DNA of 64,000 nt, taken from assembly GCF_013466785.1 (NCBI RefSeq), contig NZ_CP059163.1, forward strand, positions 3,596,001 through 3,660,000. Direction: 5' to 3'. Position numbers and translations under genes: made by a program. Positions within the stretch are counted from its first letter, which is position 1, and each line of letters begins with the position of its first letter. The DNA is from Nocardioides marinisabuli. GTDB lineage: Bacteria > Actinomycetota > Actinomycetes > Propionibacteriales > Nocardioidaceae. Positions 1 through 8,109 of this stretch are shown one piece after another. The notes below the pieces were generated by a model. That model was not told where the DNA came from, did no database searches, and saw only the letters and a list, made by a program, of their open reading frames with translations.

Positions 1-1200
1 GCCGACCTGGGGCTGAAGGTCGTGGTCTCGGTCGACGTCGACTCGCCCGGCACCGAGCTGCTCTCCGACCTGATCGAGGCCGGCGCCGAGGAGGACCGCC
101 CGGCGCTCCGCCTGGCCAAGATCGTCATCTACTCCTCGGGGACCACCGGCGCACCCAAGGGCGCTCCGATGGGCGAGTACATCAACGAGGTCGACGACGC
201 CGTCCGTCTCGAGTACGCCATGTCGGTGATGTTCGACGGCGCGGCCGGCGGCCCGGGTGGTGCGACCCTCATCAACCTCCCGATGCACCACGGAGCCGGA
301 CCCTCCTACTCGGAGTTCGCCCTGGCGACCGGCAACCAGGTCGTCTTCCAGCGCCGCTTCGACGCCGAGGACGTCCTGCGCCTGATCGAGCGTCACCGGA
401 TCACCAACTGGATCGCGGTGCCGACGATGCTGCAGCGGGTGCTGCGACTGCCCGCCGGTGTCCTGGCGCAGTACGACCTGGACTCGCTGCGCTTCATCCT
501 CGGCGGGGCGGCGCCCTTCAGCAGCGAGCTGAAGCAGGACGCGGCACGTCTCTTCGGTGACGTGATCTTCGAGATCTACGGCGCCACCGAGGCAGGGATG
601 ATCGCCGGCGCCACCCCGGAGCTGCTGAGCCGGAAGCCGACCGCCACGGGTGTGCCCTTCCGCCACGTCGAGGTGCAGATCCTCGACGAGGCGGGGAACG
701 TCCTGGGCCCGGGCCAGACCGGCGAGATCACCGTCCGGACCCCCAACATCATCCCCGGCTACATCGGCAGGGGACCGCTCGGCCCGGACAAGCTCACCGA
801 GCACGGCTTCTACCGCACGGGCGACGTGGGACACCTCGACGAGGACGGGGTGCTCTTCATCTACGACCGGCTCTCGGACATGATCATCGCCGGTGGCGTG
901 AACATCTACCCGGCCGAGAGCGAGGCCGTGATCGGGACGCATCCCTCGGTCGCGCACGTCGCGGTGATCGGCGTCCCCGATCCCGACCACGGGGAGCAGC
1001 CCCTGGCCTTCGTGCAGACGGTCCCCGGGGCGAGCCTGACCACCGACGAGGTCCTCGCCTTCTGCGAGGGCAAGCTCGCGAAGTACAAGTGGCCGCGCGC
1101 GGTCGAGTTCGTCGACGAGCTCCCGATGAACTCGATGGGCAAGGTCCTCAAGCGGGTGCTCCGCGAGCGCGGGGCCAGCACATCAGGGGTCTCGGCATGA
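1..1200 (+). CDS. AMP-dependent acyl-CoA synthetase/ligase, 5' end outside window
   Basis: Activates a carboxylic acid to its CoA thioester through an acyl-adenylate. The frame is open from base 1, so the N-terminus lies upstream and about 400 C-terminal residues are visible. Seen: the AMP-binding P-loop SSGTTGAPKG (near 130-162), the YGATE motif (near 577), the FYRTGD hinge (near 808) and the C-terminal NSMGK catalytic lysine (AAG at 1141-1143). Its stop overlaps the ATG of the next gene (ATGA), so it is the first visible gene of a CoA-thioester operon with a DUF35 protein, a thiolase-fold protein and an acyl-CoA dehydrogenase. The family is certain. The substrate is not visible; the neighbours suggest a branched, cyclic or aromatic acid. 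Confidence 0.93.
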   Translation, partial: ADLGLKVVVSVDVDSPGTELLSDLIEAGAEEDRPALRLAKIVIYSSGTTGAPKGAPMGEYINEVDDAVRLEYAMSVMFDGAAGGPGGATLINLPMHHGAGPSYSEFALATGNQVVFQRRFDAEDVLRLIERHRITNWIAVPTMLQRVLRLPAGVLAQYDLDSLRFILGGAAPFSSELKQDAARLFGDVIFEIYGATEAGMIAGATPELLSRKPTATGVPFRHVEVQILDEAGNVLGPGQTGEITVRTPNIIPGYIGRGPLGPDKLTEHGFYRTGDVGHLDEDGVLFIYDRLSDMIIAGGVNIYPAESEAVIGTHPSVAHVAVIGVPDPDHGEQPLAFVQTVPGASLTTDEVLAFCEGKLAKYKWPRAVEFVDELPMNSMGKVLKRVLRERGASTSGVSA

Positions 1201-1604
1201 GCCCGACGGCGGCCGAACCGAGCCTGTACGAGGTCGACGACGACGGCGCCCCGACGCTGTTCGGGCTGCGCGACTCCAGCGGAGCGGTCTCCTACCCGTT
1301 CCAGGAGCACGGCTCCGAGTCCACCGGCGACCACGGCGACAGCGTGGAGCGGGTGGCCCTGGCCGGCACCGGCACCGTCACCTCCGTGGTCCAGGTCAAC
1401 GTCCACCCCGACCCGTCGGTCGAGACGCCGTACCGGCTCGCGTCGATCGTCCTCGACGAGGGGCCGCTCGTCCGTTCGGTGGTCACCGGCGAGGCGGAGG
1501 TCGCGATCGGGGACCGCGTGCGTGCGGTGACCGTCGGTCGCGAGGAGGCCGCGGGCCCCGTCGCCGAGCTCCGCTTCGCCCGCATGCACGAGGAGAACGC
1601 CTGA
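1197..1604 (+). CDS. DUF35/OB-fold protein lacking the zinc-ribbon cysteines
   Basis: A 135-residue protein whose layout (short N-terminal ribbon region, then an OB-fold with the core GTVTSVVQVN) matches the DUF35 partners of thiolase-fold enzymes such as BbsA or ChsH2. Family members normally carry four cysteines binding zinc at residues about 20-45. Here there is no cysteine anywhere; the region reads LRDSSGAVSYPFQEHGSEST. The ATG at 1197 overlaps the ligase stop, and the gene's own TGA overlaps the thiolase ATG at 1604, so the two proteins are probably made in fixed ratio as a complex. The OB-fold assignment rests on pattern and context. Loss of the metal site is read directly from the sequence. 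Confidence 0.75.
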   Translation: MSPTAAEPSLYEVDDDGAPTLFGLRDSSGAVSYPFQEHGSESTGDHGDSVERVALAGTGTVTSVVQVNVHPDPSVETPYRLASIVLDEGPLVRSVVTGEAEVAIGDRVRAVTVGREEAAGPVAELRFARMHEENA

Positions 1605-2764
1605 TGGGGAAGAAGACCCTGCGCGACCACCGACCGGTCTACGTCGCAGGCGTCGGCTGGCACCCCTACCAGAAGCCGAGCCGCACGCCGTACGTGCAGC
1701 TCGGACTCACGGCGGTGCGCGAGGCGCTCGGCGACTCCGGTCTCGAGTGGCGCCACGTCGACAGCGCCTACACCGCGACCGCCATGCTCGGGATGGCCGC
1801 GGGACGCCCCCTGTACAAGCACCTCGGGGCGACGGGGCTGCCCATGGTCCAGGTCGAGAACGCCTCCGCCTCCGGGTCGACGGCCTTCCGGCTGGCCTGC
1901 CACGACGTCGCCGCGGGCACGAGCGACGTGTCGGTGGTGCTGGGCGTCGACAAGATGACCGGTCCCGGCCGGGTGCCCAGCCCCACCAGGGTGCCGAGCC
2001 TGGCCGAGAAGTACGTGCCCCCGATGGCGCACTTCGCTCTCCTGGCCGCGGAGTACATGCACACCTACGGTGCGACACCCGAGCAGCTGGCCGCGGTCGC
2101 GGTGAAGAACTACCAGAACGCGGCGCTCAACCCGAACGCCCAGCGCCCCCGGGCCCGCACCCTCGAGGAGGTGCTGGCCGGACCGGCGCTGGCCGGGGAC
2201 CTGACGAGGCTCCAGTGCTGTCCCGTGGGTGAGGGAGCGGCCGCGGTGGTCGTCGTCTCCGAGGACGCCATCGACGAGCTGGGGCTCGACCGCGCCCGCT
2301 GCGTGCGCGTGGTGGCCTCGGTGCTGAGGAGCGAGGAGCTCTACGGAGCGAAGAGCTTCGACGCCGAGCTCACGCGGGTGACCACCGAGCTGGCCTACGA
2401 GCAGGCCGGGGTGGGTCCCGACGACCTGGACCTCGTGGAGCTGCACGACGCGTTCACGATCGAGGAGCTGCAGTACGTCGAGGCGATGGGTCTGGTCGGC
2501 GAGGGCAAGGCTGCGGCCGCGCTCGAGGCCGGCCACTTCGACCGCGGCGGGCGCGTCGCGGTCAGCACCTCGGGCGGCCTGCTCGGGTCGGGACACCCGA
2601 TCGGTCCGACCGGGGTCGGTCAGGTCGGCGAGATCACCATGCAGATCCGCGGCGAGGCCGGGGCGCGCCAGCACGAAGGGGCGCGCACGGGCCTGGCCCA
2701 CATGGTGGGTCTGGGCGCGGTCTGCGCCGTCCACATCCTCCAGGCGTCGGAGCCGCAGGCATGA
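1604..2764 (+). CDS. Thiolase-superfamily protein (SCP-x/Ltp type) with Ser at the nucleophile position
   Basis: A 386-residue thiolase-fold protein. The usual nucleophile motif NACASG reads NASASG, putting Ser88 (TCC at 1865-1867) where the acyl-carrying cysteine should be. The second catalytic cysteine (CSGG) is also missing (STSGG). The histidine motifs HDAF (His281) and GHPIGPTG (His331) are retained. It therefore may not be an ordinary thiolase. Ltp2-type retro-aldolases that pair with DUF35 proteins are thiolase-fold enzymes lacking thiolase cysteines and are a reasonable analogy. Translationally coupled to the DUF35 gene upstream and the acyl-CoA dehydrogenase downstream (ATG at 2761 overlaps this stop). 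The fold is sure, the reaction is not. Confidence 0.88.
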   Translation: MGKKTLRDHRPVYVAGVGWHPYQKPSRTPYVQLGLTAVREALGDSGLEWRHVDSAYTATAMLGMAAGRPLYKHLGATGLPMVQVENASASGSTAFRLACHDVAAGTSDVSVVLGVDKMTGPGRVPSPTRVPSLAEKYVPPMAHFALLAAEYMHTYGATPEQLAAVAVKNYQNAALNPNAQRPRARTLEEVLAGPALAGDLTRLQCCPVGEGAAAVVVVSEDAIDELGLDRARCVRVVASVLRSEELYGAKSFDAELTRVTTELAYEQAGVGPDDLDLVELHDAFTIEELQYVEAMGLVGEGKAAAALEAGHFDRGGRVAVSTSGGLLGSGHPIGPTGVGQVGEITMQIRGEAGARQHEGARTGLAHMVGLGAVCAVHILQASEPQA

Positions 2765-3924
2765 AGCGCGACCTCTACGAGCAGGAGCACGAGGACTTCC
2801 GCGCCAGCGCCGCCGGCTTCGTCCGCACGGCGGTCGCACCCCACTGGGAGCAGTGGGAGGAGGATGGGATCATCGACCGCGCCGCCTGGACGGCGGCCGG
2901 TCGGCTCGGGCTGCTCGGGGTGGCCGTCCCCGAGGAGCTGGGCGGCGGCGGGGTCGCCGACTTCCGCTACCGGACGGTCCTGATCGAGGAGCTGTGCGCG
3001 ATCGGCGCCAACTCCTTCAACGCGAGCCTCAGCGTCCAGGACGACCTGGTCATGCCCTACCTGGTGGACCTCGGCACCGACGAGCAGCGCACGACGTGGT
3101 TGCCGCAGCTGTGCCGCGGGGAGGCGATCGGCGCCCTGGCGCTGACCGAGCCGGGCGCTGGCAGCGACCTGCGGGGGATCCGCACCACCGCACGCCGCTC
3201 CGGGAGCGGGTGGAGGCTGGACGGCGCGAAGACGTTCATCACGAACGGCTACCTGGCGGACGTGGTCGTGGTGCTGGCTCGGGTCGAGCCGGCCGTCGAC
3301 GCCGGTGCCTACGCGCTCTTCGTCGTGCCCGCCGATCGGCCGGGCTTCGGGCGCGGCAGGAAGCTGGACAAGCTGGGACTGCGGGCGAACGACACGGCCG
3401 AGCTGGTCTTCGACGATGTGGCGCTGCGAGACGAGGACCTGCTCGGGATCGAGGGCCGTGGTCTTGCGCACGTCATGGAGCGGCTTCCCCGCGAGCGCAT
3501 GTCGATCGCGGCGACCTCGGCAGCAGCATCGGCCGCCGCCCTGGACTGGACCCGGAGGTACTGCTTCGAGAGGTCGGCGTTCGGGCGGCCCATCGGCGAC
3601 TTCCAGGCGACCCGGTTCACCCTGGCGGAGATCGAGACCGACGTGGACGCCGCCACGTCGCTGCTCGACCGCGCGATCGGCCTGCTCGACGCCGGGGAGC
3701 TCACCGCTGTCGACGCCGCGAAGGTCAAGTACTGGATCAGCGACCTCCACCAGCGGGTCGTCGACCGGTGCCTGCAGCTGCACGGCGGCTACGGGTACAT
3801 GCGTGAGTACCCGATCGCCCGCTCCTACGCGGACGCGCGCATCCAGCCCATCTACGGCGGGACGAACGAGATCATGAAGGACATCATCGGTCGCGACATC
3901 GCCGCCCGCGCGGCGAGCCGGTGA
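2761..3924 (+). CDS. Acyl-CoA dehydrogenase (LCAD/IVD-type active site)
   Basis: A 387-residue FAD enzyme oxidising an acyl-CoA to the 2-enoyl-CoA and passing electrons to ETF. Seen: ALTEPGAGSDL (FAD/substrate loop), FITNG, FERSAFGRPI, and the C-terminal YGGTNEIMKDIIGR. The position of the MCAD catalytic glutamate is Gly in YGGT. The likely base is instead Glu245 in PRERMSIA, the arrangement of isovaleryl-CoA and long-chain acyl-CoA dehydrogenases. The ATG overlaps the previous stop. It supplies the beta-oxidation-like dehydrogenation of the operon; no enoyl-CoA hydratase is visible here. Branched or bulky acyl-CoA is likely from the active-site type, but this is inference. Confidence 0.95.
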   Translation: MKRDLYEQEHEDFRASAAGFVRTAVAPHWEQWEEDGIIDRAAWTAAGRLGLLGVAVPEELGGGGVADFRYRTVLIEELCAIGANSFNASLSVQDDLVMPYLVDLGTDEQRTTWLPQLCRGEAIGALALTEPGAGSDLRGIRTTARRSGSGWRLDGAKTFITNGYLADVVVVLARVEPAVDAGAYALFVVPADRPGFGRGRKLDKLGLRANDTAELVFDDVALRDEDLLGIEGRGLAHVMERLPRERMSIAATSAAASAAALDWTRRYCFERSAFGRPIGDFQATRFTLAEIETDVDAATSLLDRAIGLLDAGELTAVDAAKVKYWISDLHQRVVDRCLQLHGGYGYMREYPIARSYADARIQPIYGGTNEIMKDIIGRDIAARAASR

Positions 3925-3928
3925 CGCC

Positions 3929-4804
3929 GTGAGCAGACCGGCGGGGACCCGGGGGAGCGAGGTCACCTTCGACGGCGAGGTCGGACGGCTCGCCGGCCAG
4001 CTGTGGCTGACGTCGGACGCCGGCAGGCCGCTGGTGGTCCTCGCGCACGGAGGCGGACAGACCCGGCACTCCTGGCGACGCACCGCCGAGCGTCTGGCCG
4101 ACGGGGGCTCCACGGTCGTGACCTTCGACGCGCGCGGCCACGGCGACAGCGACTGGTCGAGCGACGGCCGCTACGAGTTCGAGGACCTGGCTGTCGACGT
4201 GGCACACGTGGTGAGGCAGGCGCGCCTCAGGACGGGTCGGGACCGGGTGGTCCTCGTGGGCGCCTCGATGGGCGGAGCGTCGAGCATGATGGCGCTCGCG
4301 GCGGACCCGGACCTCGCCGACGCGCTCGTCCTCGTCGACGTGACACCCAAGGTCGAGGTCGCCGGCATCGAGCGGATCCACCGGTTCGTCACGGCGGCCC
4401 CCGACGGCTTCGAGGACCTCGAGGCCGTCGGCCGGGCCGTCTCGGCGTACAACCCGCACCGCAAGAACCCCGGCAACCTGGACGGGTTGCGCAAGAACCT
4501 GCGCCGGCGGGACAACGGTCGCTGGTACTGGCACTGGGACCCGGCCTTCTTCTCCAGTCGACCCGGCGCGACGCCCCAGGACCTGCAGGAGCCGCTGGAG
4601 CGAGCCGCCGGCCGCATCACCCGTCCGACGCTGCTGGTGCGCGGGACGGCGTCCGACATCGCCACCGAGGACGGGGTCGGCCTCCTGCGGACCCTGATCC
4701 CCCAGGCACGGGTCGCGGACGTGGCGGGTGCCGGTCACATGGTGACCGGCGACGACAACGACGTCTTCGCGGCCTCGCTCGAGGAGTTCCTGGTCGAGCT
4801 GTGA
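3929..4804 (+). CDS. Alpha/beta hydrolase
   Basis: A 291-residue alpha/beta-hydrolase, GTG start 4 bases after the acyl-CoA dehydrogenase stop. Seen: oxyanion-side HGGGQTRHSW, nucleophile elbow GASMGG with Ser113, and the catalytic-histidine segment GAGHMV (His270). The region from about residue 145 to 215 is a lid with a WYWHWDP stretch. Last gene of the CoA operon, followed by a strong bidirectional hairpin. It could hydrolyse a ring-cleavage product, an ester or a CoA thioester; the sequence does not decide. Confidence 0.85.
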   Translation: MSRPAGTRGSEVTFDGEVGRLAGQLWLTSDAGRPLVVLAHGGGQTRHSWRRTAERLADGGSTVVTFDARGHGDSDWSSDGRYEFEDLAVDVAHVVRQARLRTGRDRVVLVGASMGGASSMMALAADPDLADALVLVDVTPKVEVAGIERIHRFVTAAPDGFEDLEAVGRAVSAYNPHRKNPGNLDGLRKNLRRRDNGRWYWHWDPAFFSSRPGATPQDLQEPLERAAGRITRPTLLVRGTASDIATEDGVGLLRTLIPQARVADVAGAGHMVTGDDNDVFAASLEEFLVEL

Positions 4805-4832
4805 CCCGGCAGCAGACTGCCGGGCGCCTCCA

Positions 4833-4878
4833 CCGCCACCGAGCCCCCCGCCACCACCGGCGGGGGGCTCGGTGGCGG
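4833..4878. terminator. Bidirectional terminator, 20-bp perfect stem
   Basis: Two perfectly complementary 20-base arms (4833-4852 and 4859-4878) around the loop ACCACC lie between the convergent hydrolase and MFS genes. There is no long T-run, as is common in high-GC actinobacteria. It probably serves both genes. Confidence 0.8.
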
Positions 4879-4926
4879 CAGGGGACCACGGGGCTGCCTC
4901 GGGAGGCTGCTGCCGGTCGGCGCCGG

Positions 4927-6423
4927 CTACGGGACCGACAGGGCCGCGGAGTCGCCCTCGTCGGCCAGGACCGTGTTGGGAGCCAGGTCGGACCGGGTCT
5001 CCGAGGGGCGGATGAGCATGGCCGTGACGGTGACGAGCCCGGTGCAGATGGCGATGAAGAGCCAGATGCCGTTGTAGTTGGTGCCTTGGGGCACCGCGGT
5101 CTGGGGGATGAAGGACGACGTCAGGATGGCCGAGACGATCGCCGGCCCGAGTGCGCCCAGTCCGGTCGCCACGACGCGTGCCCCACCGGCGACCATGCCC
5201 TCCTCGCCGGGGCGGGAGGCTCGCATGTAGGCGGCGGCCGCTGCGGTCACCATCAGCAGGTAGGAGAACGCCCACACGACCATGATGAGCAGGTAGTCCG
5301 TCCGTGACGGCGTCTCGTCCAGCGTGAACCAGATGAAGCCGATGGTCGAGATCACGCCGCCGAGGACCGCGGTGTCGCGCAGGCCGAGGCGCGTGAGCAG
5401 GGGGCGCAGGGTCAGGCCGCCGAAGCCGATGATGATGCCGAGCGGCAGGAAGTACAGACCGATCGAGAACGAGGTCATGCCGAAGCCGTACCCGACCACC
5501 TCAGGGGTGGCCATGTACTGGCTGGCGGTCAGGACGAAGCTGCCTGCCAGGAAGGAGCCGAACGCGGCCACGACACAGGCGGGCCACACCTCGCGGCGCC
5601 CGAGCACGCGCAGGTCGATGATCGGGTTGGGTGCCCGCAGCTCCCACGCGACCCAGAGCAGCAGCCCGGCGACGCCGAGGACGAGCAGTGCGACGACACG
5701 GCCGGACGTCCACTCCCAACGGTTGCCCTGGCTGAGCCCGAGCGTGAGCGCGGTGAGCGCGGCGACGAGCAGGCCGGCGCCGACGTAGTCGATCGACGAG
5801 ACGACCCGCGTGCTGACCTCGGGCAGCAGCCACAGCAGGACGAACCCGAGGACGGCGAGGGCGGCGATGATCGCCAGGACCGTCTGCGCCGTGCCGCCGA
5901 CCTTGATGACGAACCCGCCGAGCAGGAACGAGACGACCAGTCCGGCGCCGATGACGGCGGTCATGAAGCCCGCGGCGAAGTCGACGCTGTCGTTGCTGTC
6001 GCTGAAGCTGCGCATGTAGGCGTAGAGCAGCGGGAGGCAGGCTGCGCCGACAGCGGTCATGGCGCGCCCGATGATCAGCAGCGTGGCGCCGTCGGCCAGG
6101 GCGGCGAGCACCGCACCCGTGGCAGCGATGCCGGACGAGATGAGCATGACCCGCCGGATGCCGAAGAGGTCGCCGACCCGAGCCAGGATCGGGATCGTCC
6201 CCGCTCCGACGAGACCCATCACCGCCAGCGTCCAGGTCAGCTGGACGGGGCTGAGCCCGTAGTGCACCACCAGGTCGGCCAGGATCGGGATCAGGGCGAA
6301 CGCCTCCGCGTCGAGCGTGAAGATCAGCAGGGTCGCCACCGCGAGGATCACCGCCTTGTTCGGTGCCGCCGGGCGGGGTGGGTGCCCCTCCGCCTTCGCC
6401 AGGGGAGTGTGAGATGAGTTCAC
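4927..6423 (-). CDS. MFS transporter, DHA2-like exporter
   Basis: A 498-residue hydrophobic protein with about 12-14 membrane spans, the conserved loop 2-3 motif GDLFGIRRVM and a Glu/Asp-rich C-terminal tail. It resembles the drug:proton antiporter-2 group of MFS exporters. The start is GTG with the ribosome site GGAAAGAG 6 bases upstream. It is divergent from a TetR gene, and its promoter (-35 TTGTCA at 6534-6529, -10 TAGCGT at 6511-6506, 17-bp spacer, minus strand) is overlapped by palindromes, so repression by that TetR is likely. It may export a toxic substrate or product of the neighbouring CoA pathway. The substrate is unknown. Confidence 0.88.
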   Translation of the reverse strand: MNSSHTPLAKAEGHPPRPAAPNKAVILAVATLLIFTLDAEAFALIPILADLVVHYGLSPVQLTWTLAVMGLVGAGTIPILARVGDLFGIRRVMLISSGIAATGAVLAALADGATLLIIGRAMTAVGAACLPLLYAYMRSFSDSNDSVDFAAGFMTAVIGAGLVVSFLLGGFVIKVGGTAQTVLAIIAALAVLGFVLLWLLPEVSTRVVSSIDYVGAGLLVAALTALTLGLSQGNRWEWTSGRVVALLVLGVAGLLLWVAWELRAPNPIIDLRVLGRREVWPACVVAAFGSFLAGSFVLTASQYMATPEVVGYGFGMTSFSIGLYFLPLGIIIGFGGLTLRPLLTRLGLRDTAVLGGVISTIGFIWFTLDETPSRTDYLLIMVVWAFSYLLMVTAAAAAYMRASRPGEEGMVAGGARVVATGLGALGPAIVSAILTSSFIPQTAVPQGTNYNGIWLFIAICTGLVTVTAMLIRPSETRSDLAPNTVLADEGDSAALSVP

Positions 6424-6478
6424 GACGTCTCTTTCCAGTCTCGAGGTGACGCGTCGTGCGCTGGGACGCGGACGCGAC

Positions 6479-6543
6479 CGTGACCTGTGTCACGAGGTGC
6501 GCGTGACGCTAACCACAAGTTGGCTGGATGACAAGTAACTTGT
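6479..6543. promoter_or_regulatory. Divergent promoter with TetR-type operators
   Basis: Three elements are visible: CGTGAC-CTGT-GTCACG (6479-6494), a half-site ACAAGTT (6515-6521) and the palindrome ACAAGT-A-ACTTGT (6531-6543). The last two overlap the spacer and -35 of the minus-strand MFS promoter (TTGTCA at 6534-6529, TAGCGT at 6511-6506). The layout fits steric repression by the TetR protein encoded at 6656. Confidence 0.65.
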
Positions 6544-6655
6544 CCAGGACTGGTCGCGGGGCTGCCCGCCGTCCAGGGGAGCGCCCCGGTCCCAGGCGGA
6601 CCGCGACGAGCGGGCCGCTCCGGCCGGGAGGGGTGGTGCGGCCTATAGTCCCGCC

Positions 6656-7291
6656 ATGTCCCCGAGTCCGAACGGCGTCGCGCGCCGCAGCCAGGCCGAC
6701 AGGACCGCGGAGTCCCGCGAGAAGCTCGTCAGCGCCGCCATCGAGCTGCTCGGGACCCGCGGGTACGCGAAGACCACGATGTCGGAGATCGGCCGGGTGG
6801 CGCAGCTGAGCCGAGGGCTCGTCTCGCACCACTTCGGTACCAAGGACCAGTGCATGGTCGAGGTGGTCCGCAGCATCCAGGAACGACTGCGGGGGGCCCT
6901 GACGGCCATCCCCGACCTGCACGGGATCGAGGTGCTCGACTACTTCGTCGACCAGTACCTGAGCGGCGGACGTGACTACACGAACCTGTCGCGCGCCATG
7001 TACGTCATCATCGTCGAGTCCACGACCTCGACGCCGGAGCTGCGCGAGGCCGTCGCCGCGAACAACGCGCTGTTCCGGTCCCTGGTGGCCGGCTGGGTGC
7101 GCGAGGGCGTCGAGGCCGGGGACTTCGACCTGCGCGGCTACACGGCCGAGGATGCCGGCAGGATGGTGGAGGCGCTGCTCCGAGGAGTCCTGGTCCAGCA
7201 CCTGGCCGACCCGGACACGATGGATCTCGAGCGCAGTGGCGAGCTCGCCAAGCGTCTCATCCGGGAGATGTTCGTGCTGCCCGGCGCCTGA
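6656..7291 (+). CDS. TetR/AcrR family regulator
   Basis: A 211-residue repressor. The N-terminal helix-turn-helix (residues about 25-60) shows TTMSEIGRVAQLSRGLVSHH followed by FGTKDQ, the classic TetR signature. The C-terminal all-helical part would bind an inducer, plausibly an acyl-CoA or an exported compound. The ATG lies exactly 6 bases after TATAGT (6644-6649), so the mRNA is probably leaderless. Divergent from the MFS gene, whose promoter carries the palindromes described at 6479-6543. Confidence 0.93.
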   Translation: MSPSPNGVARRSQADRTAESREKLVSAAIELLGTRGYAKTTMSEIGRVAQLSRGLVSHHFGTKDQCMVEVVRSIQERLRGALTAIPDLHGIEVLDYFVDQYLSGGRDYTNLSRAMYVIIVESTTSTPELREAVAANNALFRSLVAGWVREGVEAGDFDLRGYTAEDAGRMVEALLRGVLVQHLADPDTMDLERSGELAKRLIREMFVLPGA

Positions 7292-7397
7292 GGCGCTGCC
7301 CCCCCCGTCAAGGACCTTCGCCCCTTCCGCCGTTCGGCTGCCGCCTGTGGGGTGGGAGCAGTACGGACTGGTGAGGCCGACGGACGAGGAGCTCGCC

Positions 7398-8035
7398 ATG
7401 GGTGACGCCCTGGGCCTCCGGCGACTGTGGTGGTCGGTGGTGGCGCGACCGGTCGAGGGGCTCGCGAGCGCCGGGCACAGCGGTGCGCCGCTGCGCACCG
7501 GGTTGGCGGCCCTCGCGCTCGTCCTGGGCACCTACACGCTGATCCTGCTGGTGTTCCTGCTGCGCGACTACCCCGCCGCAGCCCCGTCCGTCCTGCCGCT
7601 CACGGCGGAGGAGCAGTACGCCTACCAGATCTGGTACCAGGGCCGCTGTTCCTGGCCATGACCGCCGCTCTCGCCTGGCTGCTGGCAGGGGTCTCCGACC
7701 GGAGCGGATCGGAGGCGGCCGGCTTCCCCGGGGTGTTCGCGCAGGTCAGCCTGGCCACGACGGTCCCCTTCGCGCTCACCACCATGCTGGTGGAGGCGGT
7801 GGTGGCCGTGATCGTGCTGGTCGGCCTGGTGACGCCCGACGAGGCGCTCGGCTGGTTGACCGGCGAGGGCGCCGGCTTCGCTGCGGCCTACCAGCTCGCA
7901 GGGGTGCTGTGGGTGGTCGCCCTGCTGGCCGTCGTCGCGCGGCTCGCGACGGGAGCGCGCTGGCACCTCGCGGCGGTGCTGGGCCTGCTGCTCGCTGCGG
8001 CGTACGGCCTGCCGATAGGCCTCCTCATCCGGTGA
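7398..8035 (+). pseudogene. YIP1-like integral membrane protein with a frameshift near 7640
   Basis: The reading frame starts at ATG 7398 (GAGGAG ribosome site) as MGDALGLRRLWWSVVARP with one membrane span, and runs to about 7640. It then continues one phase away as PLFLAMTAALAWLLAG with several more spans, ending at 8035. Adding one C in GGGCCGC near 7640 joins both halves into about 212 residues with four or five spans. The N-terminal pattern resembles YIP1-family membrane proteins; that label is tentative. The break is a single missing base in a G/C run, so a sequencing error is as likely as a real mutation. A GTG at 7371 is an alternative start. Confidence 0.6.
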
Positions 8036-8109
8036 CAGCGCCTCGGTGCAGGCGTAACGTCGATGGGTGCCCGCTCCGGGCGGGGTGGGCTCTGGAGAGG
8101 GGAGGAGAC

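Noticed and set aside
7630..7650. Programmed ribosomal frameshift in the membrane-protein gene
   Set aside because: There is no slippery heptamer or downstream structure evident; a simple one-base loss explains it better.
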